A stretch of DNA of 27,480 nt from Sphaeroforma arctica JP610 (taxonomy: Eukaryota > Opisthokonta > Ichthyosporea > Ichthyophonida): positions 45,708-73,187 of the forward strand of contig NW_014040494.1 of the NCBI RefSeq assembly GCF_001186125.1, in the 5' to 3' direction. The notes beneath the pieces are model-generated. The model was not told the DNA's origin, made no database searches, and saw only the letters and a list, made by a program, of their open reading frames with translations. The stretch's first letter is position 1. Every line of letters starts with the position of its first letter. Shown here piece by piece: positions 1 to 9,559 of this stretch. A program made the translations under genes and the position numbers.

Positions 1-11
1 TCTATTTTTAG

Positions 12-219
12 TCACAAGTGCCGAGCGGCCGATTGCCATCGAGTCACAGGCCTGCATTTCTTCGAGACAAAACCCTACATGGCCAGGATCAAGCACGCCC
101 AGGCCAAGTGGGAAGGCTTCTTGGCGCAGATGGGAGGGAAGAAGATGTGCAGCTCAATACTAAATGTGCGGAAGTTGGCCTGGTGCGATGAGACGCTGCT
201 GTATAGGATCATAACCGAT
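12..219 (+). CDS. Exon A of an unrecognised spliced host gene (5' part lies outside the window)
   Basis: An acceptor-like TATTTTTAG ends at position 11. An open frame then runs to the donor GAT|GTGAGT at 220. The frame encodes a basic, ordinary-looking segment (…LHFFETKPYMARIKHAQAKW… to …LLYRIITD, about 69 residues) with no recognised domain. It ends in phase 0, matching the start of the exon at 982. The gene therefore begins upstream of the window. Exon calls rest on splice signals, protein-like composition and agreement of phase across four introns, which is unlikely by chance. I cannot name the family. Degenerate copies of the end of this exon follow inside the intron. Confidence 0.55.
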
Positions 220-860
220 GTGAGTGTGTGGAGGGGTGGTGTGGGGGTGTGAGGTGGAATATGTACTACAAGTACACTGGTGGTATAGGATAATGACCGA
301 TGTAAATGTGTGAGGGTGTGGAGTGGGAATGTACTACAAGTACAACATGGTGTAGGTTTGTGTACTATCGCCTTTGTAGTTTGATAATTGCGAATATATA
401 TATAAAGATATATATACGATAATTTATGTATATTATGAACTTTGGAGGAGCGTATGAGCTGAATTCACAGATGCGTACGGAGATGCGCAGCACAGAACTC
501 AGTGTACGCATATTGGCGTGATGTGATGATCCACTGCAATACAGGGTATTGACTGATGTAAGTATGTAGGTATAGAATATGTAGTCATGCAAGTAATGAA
601 GTACGTAGGTGTGTAAGTGTGTAAGTATGTAGATATGTATGTATGTGAGTTCAAATATGTAGTTGCTGGTATGTTTTTATCGAGTTGACGATGGAACGGA
701 TGTGTTTGTGAGATGATATATATATATATAATATTTGGACGGTTGATACCAGTCTAGTACAGATGAAGGGTGGTTGTAGGGGTTGTGGAAGATGCATAGC
801 GCAGCACTCAACCTGCGCTAGCTGGCTGTGATTGATACCGTATAGACCTGTACGTATATT
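140..860 (+). repeat. Degenerate duplicates of the exon A 3' end and splice-donor region
   Basis: The segment around the exon A donor (about 140-275) recurs, diverged, three times inside the following intron: around 284-352 (TATAGGATAATGACCGATGT), around 475-600 (CAGCACAGAACTC…GACTGATGTAAGTATG) and around 770-860 (AGCGCAGCACTCAAC…ACCGTATAG). The second and third keep recognisable exon-like sequence without the full reading frame. The 475-600 copy keeps a GTAAGT-type donor. They look like old tandem segmental duplications rather than working exons. Confidence 0.6.
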
Positions 861-981
861 CTGTAGTACCACTTGCACGGGTAAGCTGCTGCAGATTGTG
901 TATCCAAACTCAGTATGAGTTCGTCTCCTTCACTAGTCTGAACTCCCAAAACCCTAAAACCCTAAAACCCTGAACGTACAG

Positions 982-1214
982 TCAGGCATGAGTGTACCCA
1001 CTCGCCAGCAATGGTTCAGGCCCCACCACGGGGTGCACATCCGCATCTACAGCAAGGGGCGAAAGGCCGTCCCGGAATACGCACGTCAACTAGAAGCGGT
1101 ACTACACAACCACCTGGAAGCTCTGGTGCCATACATCTACGACCATGGCAATCAGTCGGAACTGGCCTTATGCATCTCCACGTTCCTGCAGAAAGAAAAC
1201 TACGATCTGTACTC
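982..1214 (+). CDS. Exon B of the same unrecognised host gene
   Basis: The acceptor GTACAG ends at 981 and is preceded by three CCCTAAAA-type units, which could supply the branch point. The frame opens S-G-M-S-V-P-T-R and encodes about 77 residues, including …RPHHGVHIRIYSKGRKA…, and ends …FLQKENYDLYS at a strong GTAAGT donor (1215). It joins exon A in phase 0 and leaves in phase 2. An ATG at 988 lies in frame, so a short alternative gene start there cannot be excluded, but the clean join to exon A argues for an internal exon. The segment is rich in His, Tyr and Leu and soluble in character. No family was recognised. Confidence 0.6.
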
Positions 1215-1231
1215 GTAAGTGACGTTGATAC

Positions 1232-1472
1232 GTATATATATATATATATATATATATATTGTGTGTGTGTGTGTGTGCGTGTGTATGCATAAGTATGTAT
1301 GTGTATGTGTGTCATGTATATGTATATGTATATACATATGTATTTGTATATATTTATGTATTTATATATATATATATATGTGTGTGTTTGTGTATGTGCA
1401 TATGTATGTGTATGTGTTTATATGTATATATATGTATATATATATATGTGTGTGTGTGTGTGTATATGTGTA

Positions 1473-1516
<44 letters not shown>

Positions 1517-1690
1517 GATATATATATATATATATAAATATATGTATATCTGTATATCTATGTATCTATATCTCTACCTATATGTATATATATAAATATA
1601 TATATATGTATGTATTATATATGTATGTATGTATGTTTATATCTATATTTATTTATTTATGTATATATATATAAATATATATATAATCTG
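1232..1690. repeat. Compound (TA)n/(TG)n microsatellite in intron B-C
   Basis: This is nearly pure alternation of TA, TG and TATG steps, with a (TA) run of roughly 40 bases near 1473-1512 and several (TG) runs. Long translated frames rich in Tyr, Ile, Cys and Val across it are artefacts of this composition. It starts about 15 bases after the exon B donor. Confidence 0.9.
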
Positions 1691-2094
1691 CATAAAGCTT
1701 GAGGTGTTTGCTGTTCTGTATCATGGCCTGAAAGTATTGTTTACCATCTCCGTACTATCTGTCAGCATCGATGGCTGTCTCTTATCATACTGGAGCAATC
1801 ACATTATCAAACCACTTCGTACATTCACTGTCTTCCATATCAAACTGAATGTACACTTAAAGTATGTATTTCATGACCATCACACGTATTTAATTGATGC
1901 AAGTCTTGATGCAGTACACGTATTTCATCCACTGGTCCTCAGAGAATTACATGTGTACGCTGAGCGTTAGTACATAATAATTATCGCGTTCGTGAGCACT
2001 TTCTATTTACGGCTTACAGATGTATGGTCTCCTGCACGCCTCGCACTGCTTTCACCCGCTTTAACAAGTGTATGCTCAGTAGAAGTTATACTGT

Positions 2095-2755
2095 ATAATG
2101 CTCTAGACACGTTTTAACGTATTTTAATAGAAGTGTAGGATACTCTAGACACTTTGTTTTATCTTATTTTAATAGGTGTGTAGGATACTCACTTTGTTTT
2201 TTCTTATTTTAATAAGAGTGTAGGATACTCTAGACACTTTGTTTTAACTTATTTTAATAGGAGTGTAGGATAATCTAGACACTTTGTTTTAACGTATTTT
2301 AATAGGAGTGTAGGATACTCTAAAACACTTCGTTTTAGCTTATTTTAATAGGAGTGTAGGATACTCTAAAACACTTTGTTTTAACGTATTTTAATAGGAG
2401 TGTAGGATACTCTATACATTTTGTTTTCAACTTATTTTAATAGGAGTGTAGGATTCGCTAGACACTTTGTTTTAACTTATTTTATTAGGAGTGTAGGTTA
2501 CTCTGTTTTAACTTATTTTATTAGGAGTGTAGGATACTCTAAAACACTTTGTTTTAACGTATTTTAATAGGAGTGTAGGATACTCTAGACACTTTGTTTT
2601 AACGTATATTAATAGGAGTGTAGGATACTAGACACTTTGTTTTAACTTATTTTATTAGGAGTGTAGGATACTCTAGACACTTTGTTTTAACGTATATTAA
2701 TAGGAGTGTAGGATACTAGACACTTTGTTTTAACTTATTTTATTAGGAGTGTAGG
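2095..2755. repeat. Minisatellite, about 45-bp unit, about 15 copies (intron B-C)
   Basis: The unit contains the blocks CTCTAGACACTTTGTTTTAA, a CTTATTTTAATAGGAG-type segment and TGTAGGATA. The landmark GTGTAGG recurs about 15 times between about 2135 and 2748, spaced 37-46 bases apart. Units differ by a few substitutions and small deletions, and a two-unit higher-order pattern is visible near the 3' end (CGTATATT alternating with CTTATTTTATT). Confidence 0.9.
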
Positions 2756-2938
2756 GATAGAAGTGGTACGTAAAATTCAACAAGACCGACATCGCACCCG
2801 TGCGCAAATTCTCTTTATAAAATCCATGACTCATAAATGTGGCTTAGTTGTTATTGAGCTGTGACCAAACACCGTTGAAAGAGGCATACATATGCGTGTG
2901 TTCTCCTGTTAACTCGAGCTTCGTTCACTCGCCTGCAG

Positions 2939-3017
2939 AGAATATCGAGTGTACGCTCAGAGCAAGTACAAGATCAACATCTCACCCACGTACATCTACA
3001 GGAACGAGGCGGTACAG
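2939..3017 (+). CDS. Exon C of the same unrecognised host gene
   Basis: The acceptor CCTGCAG ends at 2938. One base completes the phase-2 codon left by the previous exon as Ser, and the frame continues E-Y-R-V-Y-A-Q-S-K-Y-K, ending N-E-A-V-Q before the donor CAG|GTGTGT at 3018. It leaves in phase 0. A different open frame over the same bases (2848-3054) is less protein-like and does not fit the splice phases. No domain is recognised. A 38-bp tandem array starts directly at the donor. Confidence 0.5.
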
Positions 3018-3019
3018 GT

Positions 3020-3280
3020 GTGTTTCTAGATATGGATGTCTTTTTTATAACTGATGTATTTCTGTGTAGAGATGTTCACCCTGTAGCAGGTGTTTTCCTA
3101 TAAATAGATGCTGTCTATTTATAGCTGATGTATTTCTATGTAATAATGCTATTTGTTTGCGGCAGATATGTTTCTATAGATAGATGTTGTTTATTTATAA
3201 TTATTGTATTTCTAGGTATATATGTTGTTTATGTATAGCAGATGTGTTTCTATGAATATATGTTGTGAATTTATCAATCA
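3020..3280. repeat. Minisatellite, about 38-bp unit, about 7 copies (intron C-D)
   Basis: Each unit begins TTTCTATG/TTTCTAGG and contains ATAGATGTTGTTTATTTATA followed by GCAGATGTG or variants. Units begin near 3020, 3058, 3093, 3130, 3168, 3207 and 3246. The array starts almost at the exon C donor and is unrelated in sequence to the 45-bp array upstream. Confidence 0.75.
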
Positions 3281-3870
3281 TGATATGGATCGGGAGCCTC
3301 TCCCGCCCCGCCCCCATTGTCTTTTCGGTCGCTTGGCTTGGGGCCTGTTATTGGGATTTTTAGGTGCCAATATTTGGAGAAGCTAATAAGCACGCGAACA
3401 CACGATTCGATTCACTTCAACGTACGAGTGCGTATATATAGGTCATTCGAATCAAATTATGTACATCCATCGTGTGTGTAGGAGACCTGTTAACCCACTA
3501 TACTGCATGCACGTGCTGGGTAGAAGGGATCCTTCGGTACGAATACGCACAGGTGCCTCTGTAACTGGCCCATAGCACTCTCCGAGAGTGTTTGTGAGCT
3601 AAGCAAAGAACTGCTATTTAGCACTCAACTCGTGCCTGTGCTCGATACTGTGCGTGCGCTGGTACTTGGGGGTTGGTCCTTTGTATTACTATATGAGTCT
3701 GATTCCCATGTTGGTGGTTGCTTGCATTAGTACTCGGCCAAGCTTGTGTCTCTGTTCTTTTGCTCAGTTGATTTTATTTTTAATTTTTTGGAAGAATCTG
3801 TTCATAGCATCCCTCATCCGTCGGTCATAGCCTTTGTACTGATGTGTAGCCTCCTGAAATAATCACAGTT
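3281..3870. other. Intronic spacer, no gene seen
   Basis: Unique sequence between the 38-bp array and the CTAAAAC-rich 3' end of intron C-D. There is a GC-rich patch near 3290-3345. I see no exon with convincing splice signals and no RNA gene. Confidence 0.5.
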
Positions 3871-3907
3871 AAACCCTAAAACACTAAAACACTAAAACAC
3901 ACTATAG

Positions 3908-3952
3908 GTCGCGGCAAAGCGTTCTCGCCCAAAGACAAACATACCTCGAAAG
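3908..3952 (+). CDS. Exon D, short basic exon of the same unrecognised host gene
   Basis: The acceptor CACTATAG ends at 3907 and follows a run of CTAAAAC units (3871-3900) that can act as branch-point sequence. The 45-bp exon encodes VAAKRSRPKTNIPRK, a very basic stretch that could be a nuclear-localisation or nucleic-acid-contact patch. The donor is AAG|GTACGC at 3953. It enters and leaves in phase 0, in agreement with exon C. Short exons are hard to prove from sequence alone, so the confidence rests mainly on phase agreement. Confidence 0.45.
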
Positions 3953-3988
3953 GTACGCAATCGATCGCTGATGAAGACGAGCCAGCGT

Positions 3989-4548
3989 CTTGAACCCCGC
4001 TTGTATATCACTAGCACCTGACTATACAATCATAGTCGCAAAATGTCTTGGAATCCATTCATACTCCAAGCATCAGACTATAACAGTTTCAGTCTCAAAA
4101 TGTCTTGAAATCCAGCCACACACCAAGCACGAGACTATAACAATTAGTCTCAATGTCTTGGAATCCAGCCATACACCAAGCACGAGACTAACAGTTTTAG
4201 TCTCAAAATGTCTTGGCATCTACATCAAGCACCTGACTATGTCAAATATAGTCTCAAAGTGTGTCCTGAACCCCACCCATACACCAAACACCTATTTCCG
4301 AGATATTCTCAAAGTGTGTTGAACCCCGCCTATATTACAAGCGCCTAACTATTTCAATAATAGTCTCAAACTGTCTGGAACTCCACTCATATACCAAGCA
4401 CCATACTATATCAATTATAGTCTCATATTATTCTGAAATCCAATTCAAATACCAAGCACATGACTGTTCTAAAAATAGTTTCAGAGCGTCCGGGAATCCA
4501 CTTATATACTAAGCACCGGACAAGTTCATATATATTCTCAGAGTGTAG
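3989..4548. repeat. Minisatellite, about 56-bp unit, about 10 diverged copies (intron D-E)
   Basis: Each unit has CTTGGAATCCA, then CATACACCAAGCACCTGACT, then a TATAGTCTCAAAATGT-like end. Units start near 3990, 4047, 4104, 4157, 4212, 4265, 4319, 4375, 4432 and 4490. Divergence is higher than in the 45-bp array, so it is probably older. The long frame crossing the first six units is a product of the repeat, not a gene. Confidence 0.85.
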
Positions 4549-4600
4549 TGTTATTGGGCGTACTTGGAGCGCTCTACATCACAATTTCTGACAGTATTAG

Positions 4601-4789
4601 TGGATAGAGCCAGAGCCCTCTTATCCTGTAGGTTGTTCCGGAATGCCAAGCATACCTGCCTGTGCAGAAAGCCTAAATATGGTGAACGTTCGAGAGTTGA
4701 TGGTCACTTCTGTGCCGGAATTACGATTAGATATAACGGTATTGTTGACTCGGGCGGATGTGCACGGTCTTGTATGCGATCGTATCTGA
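4601..4789 (+). CDS. Possible terminal exon E of the unrecognised host gene
   Basis: An acceptor-like CTGACAGTATTAG ends at 4600 just after the 57-bp tandem array. In phase 0, as exon D requires, an open frame of 62 codons begins W-I-E-P-E-P-S-Y and continues …MVNVRELMVTSVPELRLDITVLL…, ending …HGLVCDRI and TGA at 4787-4789. The composition is protein-like, with hydrophobic and charged residues alternating in the second half. Nothing is recognised. It could instead be chance open frame, and the true next exon might lie elsewhere. Confidence 0.3.
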   Translation, partial: WIEPEPSYPVGCSGMPSIPACAESLNMVNVRELMVTSVPELRLDITVLLTRADVHGLVCDRI

Positions 4790-4807
4790 AGTGCAGGTAT
4801 ATGTAGG

Positions 4808-4836
4808 CAGTATATATATATATATATATATATACA
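4808..4836. repeat. (TA)n microsatellite
   Basis: A run of about 13 TA steps ending in TACACGTATACATACG. Confidence 0.85.
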
Positions 4837-4849
4837 CGTATACATACGT

Positions 4850-6500
4850 ATGTGCATTCACAATATGATACAAATGCTGTCAAAAACCTCCATAGAGGAA
4901 TGCGTAGACCTAGTGTATCCACGCAGAGAGATGTGTGATCTCTACTATGGGGCTTACACTGAGTCGTCAGTATAACTGGTGATATGCTGTGGGTACGTAG
5001 AGTCCGAGACAAACACTGACTATAGCTTAGAATGTCCCTGCTGGCTGAGATACCCGAAATCAGACGCGCACACGGGTCTGGTGAGGAAGAAACGCAGTTG
5101 TACAAAACCTGGTAATCAAATCATGCCAACGCCCATACCTATGAGTAGTTCACACAAGCTTTGATTTGTTTGACCTGGTCATGATGATTGTGCATATTGT
5201 GCTCAGCCGTAAATGCAGGATGACTGTACCCAGCCATGTGCACAACAAGAAGCTTTCATCCGAGTGTACATCGATCTTGGTACAGCAATCGCAGCGAAAA
5301 GAAATCCTGCCGCAATTGATCGGTGTAATTGCTTCACGGCGAGATCCGAAGATTACAATACAAAAGATTAACAGAGAATTTGTTGGTTGAACACATACAA
5401 ATAAAGTTATCATCGAAGGCTGGGAGTAGGTTAATATACATACATAAATGTATCTATTTTATAAATACACTTATATCATGTCGACACTGTTATTTAAAAT
5501 ATGACCATAAGCTATCGAAGCAGGCCGTGATCTTCGATTCTGGCATTAATTTTCGTTGTTCCTCCGCCCGCATTCAGGACAGCAAGTGGCATTCTACATA
5601 AATCTGGGCCAGGCATAGATAGCGAGTGGTTACCTTATAGCCATGGAAGTAGACATAATCATCCCGCTCGATTTTTCATTTACTGACCTTTTCTGTACAA
5701 TATCCATTGTTTATAGAACCACAACGCGCATTCGTCTGCTGTTCGAACAGCATCACAACGTATATATCTTAATCTATGTCCCTCAGTATACCCAAACATA
5801 TAACGAACTTCAGAGTATATACATAAATATCATATCATATTGCAACTTTATTTTTGTTTAAAGATGAAGACCTGCGTACAGTATTGCACATAGTATTGTG
5901 CCATGTACATACCATAGAGGAGTGTACTCTATTTCAACACTAGTGTTGTTATTAGTCTGTTCGTGTTCTTTAAAAAAAAACGAATAATATACAGCAAGAT
6001 TTTCCGTGTAGGTACAGATCTAATTAAAATATTCGCTTTCGTAAAGTTATTTCTGTGAATACTATATACAAAATAGATTGTCAAAGCTATTTTGAAGTTT
6101 TCCTGCGTTGTATATCATCGCTTTTACGTGTGCGCAAGAGTCGCTGTTTATGGTCGGATATAATACGTTTATAAAGCCAGCAGACCCACTTTCAACCGAC
6201 TGTCTGTATCTACCTATCGAATGCTGTAGTGTACATGTATACAATAGTAAGTCGGTAAGCTATCCAGTGAGAATGGAACTTATTTTTGTAAACTTTGTTA
6301 CACACAGGGGGAATATAAAATAATCCGACTATTTAAAAGTGGTTTTGTAGCATTCGTCATATGCATCACGTGTTATAAGGATGAGCAAGAAAGTGGTTGA
6401 TTAGTAAATCGTTGTCGATTGATACCAACACATTCAACTTCAGCTTGCACGATTGAAGAAATCTTTTACCGGGTTTGAAGCTGAGGACGAACCTCTGACT
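4850..6500. other. AT-rich intergenic region without a supported gene
   Basis: Short open frames exist on both strands, for example 5166-5390 and 5643-5861, but none shows a family motif, a start context or splice partners. A perfect 12-bp palindrome AACACTAGTGTT lies near 5936-5947. Part of this stretch may be 3' UTR of the gene upstream. Confidence 0.5.
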
Positions 6501-6506
6501 ATTCCT

Positions 6507-6512
6507 TTTATT
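6507..6512 (-). terminator. Poly(A) signal AATAAA for the lipase gene
   Basis: TTTATT on the plus strand reads AATAAA on the gene strand, about 78 bases beyond the stop codon and about 15 bases beyond the telomere-like motif. Position and sequence fit a polyadenylation signal. Confidence 0.5.
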
Positions 6513-6527
6513 AAAAAAAAGTACTAA

Positions 6528-6548
6528 TTTTAGGGTTTAGGGTTTTAG
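6528..6548 (-). repeat. Telomere-like motif in the lipase 3' UTR
   Basis: TTTTAGGGTTTAGGGTTTTA on the plus strand, so CCCTAAA-type in the sense of the gene. It lies about 42 bases past the stop codon. The LNR/DUF1036 gene has the same motif in the same place. Confidence 0.8.
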
Positions 6549-6589
6549 CAGCTCTACAGATTGCATAATATGGCTTTACACTACTTCTT

Positions 6590-7744
6590 CTAGACACCGA
6601 GATATCGCTTCAATTCCTTACTATAGGTATCCATCGAGTGAGTTTTGGCGATATAAATTGAATCAAGACACCTCGCAAATCCTCCCCCAAATGCAAAATC
6701 TTGATCAGAACCTGTACATCCTATGCAGATGACTGTTCCATAATGTTTGTATAATCGACTGTGATCTGATGTATCGACTCCAACAGCACCAGTACATGCA
6801 TCGTTGTTATTGACCACTCGCAATTGGTAGAACTGGCCGTGGGCCCAATTGGCATCCTCGATTGCGAATGTCCGAAGTGCACCAAATGTAATCAATCTTG
6901 TATATTCACTCTTACCACTCTGGTACCATGCGGAGGCAGCCAGCGCCGCGGTAGCACCCCCTCGAGAATGACCTGCAAAGGTCACTACTGCCCTATCTTT
7001 GCAATAAAGAGATATTTGTTTCTTGATATCATCTATTACGCTATAGTAAAAAGCGACCCAGCCTGTCGCGGCGGTGCCGACATAGTCCTTTCCATCGTAG
7101 GCGGCTATAAGTTGCGTGTCAAGAACTGAGAGGGCTTCATCCATAGAGTCCGTACCCTCGAAGAGCACTAAGCATTCATCATCATCACCTGTTATGACTT
7201 TATACTCATCCTTATAAATACCCGGTGCCACGTCCCAGTCTTTCGCCGCAACAACAAGAAGAAACCTATCCAACGTCCGCCGCAAATGGTTCTTCTCCCA
7301 GTCAGTAATAGGAGCAACATAGTTGTCGATACAATCACCACCGTCGTAATTACATTCCATCGTATTGCACTCAGAGTCGCATATACCTATTGCAAGAAGT
7401 AGAGTCAAGCTCACACTGTTAGTTTTCCAGAATCAGTAGAAGCTTCATATTTTTTAAATTAGGAAAAGTACCCAAATTACAACCGTATACATGATTAAAT
7501 ACTAATCATATTATCACTTACCATTTGAATTTTTCACCTTGTAGTCACAGACGGATTCTTCGCAACACTTAATCTCAAAAAACCAACAAGTGTCAACACC
7601 ATTCCACTCTCCACGAGGCATTACGCGCCCAGGTGGTACAATGGTTTTAATATCCGAATTCGGATTCACAGTCGTATTCTTTGGATCCACGGCCACCACC
7701 ATCAATACAGGGAGAAGGAACAATGCGATGCTGAGAACCTTCAT
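6590..7744 (-). CDS. Secreted LNR-domain class-3 lipase, two exons (7744-7522 and 7386-6590)
   Basis: The predicted product has 339 residues. Exon 1 gives a signal peptide (MKVLSIALFLLPVLMVVAV) and a Cys-rich lead (DTCWFFEIKCCEESVCDYK). Splicing at ATG|GTAAGT (7521) and CAATAG (7387) removes a 135-bp intron and completes a Lin12/Notch repeat, NGICDSECNTMECNYDGGDC. The rest is a lipase class 3 (alpha/beta hydrolase) domain. The nucleophile elbow GHSRGG has Ser near residue 215, the likely acid is Asp in VVNNNDAC near 270, and the likely His is in KTHSMDTY near 324. The oxyanion-side FEGTDS is also present. It probably cleaves an ester or acylglycerol outside the cell or in a secretory compartment; the substrate is unknown. 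LNR modules usually bind calcium. The gene looks intact. The LNR-lipase pairing is unusual. A TATA box lies about 100 bases upstream. Confidence 0.88.
7387..7521 (-). other. Intron of the lipase gene, phase 1
   Basis: GTAAGT donor and AATAG acceptor on the minus strand. Removing it joins N-S-N-G to I-C-D-S-E-C and restores the LNR cysteine pattern, which is strong evidence for the splice. The related gene at 22562-23135 is continuous at the matching place. Confidence 0.85.
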
Positions 7745-7843
7745 TCTTCAAATCTCACTATTTACCAGAGAAAGCGTGTGAATACTGCATGTACAGATTC
7801 TTCTTCGTTGAATTTATATGCCTAGGTCCTACTAGTGTGATGA

Positions 7844-7851
7844 TATATATA
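7844..7851 (-). promoter_or_regulatory. TATA box of the lipase gene
   Basis: TATATATA on the minus strand within CCGTATATATATCA, about 100 bases upstream of the ATG at 7744. This spacing allows a 5' UTR of about 70 bases. Confidence 0.5.
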
Positions 7852-7859
7852 CGGCTCGC

Positions 7860-9500
7860 ATAAATTTGAACAACCCAGAAACAAAATGTATTTTTGTTTT
7901 TAACAAAACATGAACAATTTATTGAACAATTTATTTAATTAAAAAAAACATAAAGAGTATTTTGTTTTGTTTTGCTTTTGTTTCTAAAAACAATAAGATC
8001 ACGTAATAGTCAAAATTTGTGTCGAGGAATGCTGGAGGTGGGGAACTGGAGGATCACTGGATCCAGTGTGAGTGAGGATCTGTGACCTGTGGCACTGTGT
8101 CCTAACTTCTAAATATCTGGGCTGGTTTAAGACAACACTTTTAGCTATGACGACATGTCCCGGCGTCATCTTTTATTACAGTCAGGAGTGCGATATGCGT
8201 CAGGATATTCTCTTAAGAAGGCAATTCGCGCCGGTCGGAAATTAGTTTGCTAAGAAGACATATCATTGTCGTATACCAGGCCAGCTATCAGTCTACCAAG
8301 TAGTGCCACCTACATTCAAATGATTGGTGACGAGGCACGAGCTCTTTGTCTTTTACTTCGAGCAGTGAGTCATGAAGGTGCTTACTCTAGGAGTTTACGA
8401 CGGTTTTCCTTCTTGTCGTTCGTCGCAAATAAGAGTATCCGGCTGTACATATCGATGGAAACAAATCAAGAAAAAAATAAAAATAAACAGTTTACGACGA
8501 CTTCGTTGCTAACCTCAAACCGGTTTCCATTAAAACTGATATAAATCGAATAGATATACGTTTGCGTTCAACTTTTATTCCCTACGCGGTCCTTTTGTAT
8601 GCTTATAGGTGCAACTTGCGGGTTTCTACATTTCAGTGGGTACCACTTTTACGATACGAACCAGTCCTGTAAAAGAACTTAGGTAGACCCTACTGATCAC
8701 ATTATAACCGTTATAACATTTTAAAATTGAATTATTATGCGTTTACCTGCGACTTCTACATACCCCGTACCCCTATGAACTAAAAAGTGACGTGTCAACT
8801 GACAGTACTCACTCTAGAGTCACTATTCAGCCCGTGATTAGATATTCTTGGAAGTTCATCAAGTTTTTTTCCCAAAATAAATAGTACATAAATATTTAGA
8901 AAAAGTCAGACGTCCACACTCCACACTCCACCAGATTGAAATTTTAGGTGCGTAATTGCAAAGTCTTGTTGCTGTGCCTTCGAATTTTGTTTTATTCAAA
9001 AATATATCAAAAATGGATAAATAGCCTACTAAATAGAAAGCCATTTTAAAATAAATATAATCATACACCATAGATCTCTTTTATTTTTTAAAAATACTAA
9101 AATATTTAGTACCGAAGGGCGAAGTTATGCGGCTAAATAAGTAAATTCCTAAATAGTAAATAGAACAATATTTTTTATTTTTTTATTTGTTTTATATTTT
9201 TAAACAAAAAGCTTGGTCAATTCTCAAATTTTACCTTTTTTAAATATAAAACAGATAGCAGGGAGGCGGGGTTTTTTATACAAAAACTTTTATTGTGTCG
9301 GCCTGACTCGTACACATCACATAAGTGACATAACAGCTGAAAGTATTTTATATTAGAAAACCCTAAAAACCCTAGTACCTGCACAGTACTGTACACAACT
9401 GACTCAGGTACACACTACACACAGCTACACAGTCACGCCAACATTTGAACATGGCCTCTGTCCTTCAATTTTAGAAACTGAGCCTGCCCAAAGCGGCAGA
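7860..9500. other. AT-rich intergenic region, no supported gene
   Basis: Homopolymer and AT-rich runs dominate (for example 7900-7990 and 9060-9240). A frame at 8266-8544 has no recognisable motif. Near 9357-9375 is a CCCTAAAAACCCTAG telomere-like motif. Near 9526-9540 a small perfect hairpin CCCACC-AGA-GGTGGG sits in a GC-rich patch. None of these supports a gene by itself. Confidence 0.5.
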
Positions 9501-9559
9501 GCAGCCCAGGCCGGCAGGCCAACAACCCACCAGAGGTGGGGGCCCGCCTACTCTAGGTT

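Noticed and set aside
1219-1674. Long plus-strand frame rich in Tyr, Ile, Val and Cys
   Set aside because: It is entirely a (TA)n/(TG)n microsatellite; any frame through such sequence stays open.
2095-2755. CRISPR-like array
   Set aside because: Units are contiguous with no unique spacers, and the genome is eukaryotic; this is a minisatellite.
3990-4322. 110-codon frame over 3990-4322
   Set aside because: It translates the 57-bp tandem array; the repeating SKCLGI/SKCLEI pattern is the repeat, not a protein family.
4704-5105. 133-codon minus-strand frame
   Set aside because: It runs through a (TA)n tract and overlaps a more plausible plus-strand exon; no motif seen.
7878-7984. Possible MITE with GAAACAAAA/TTTTGTTTC ends
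   Set aside because: The arms are only nine bases of low-complexity sequence, and there is no clear target duplication.
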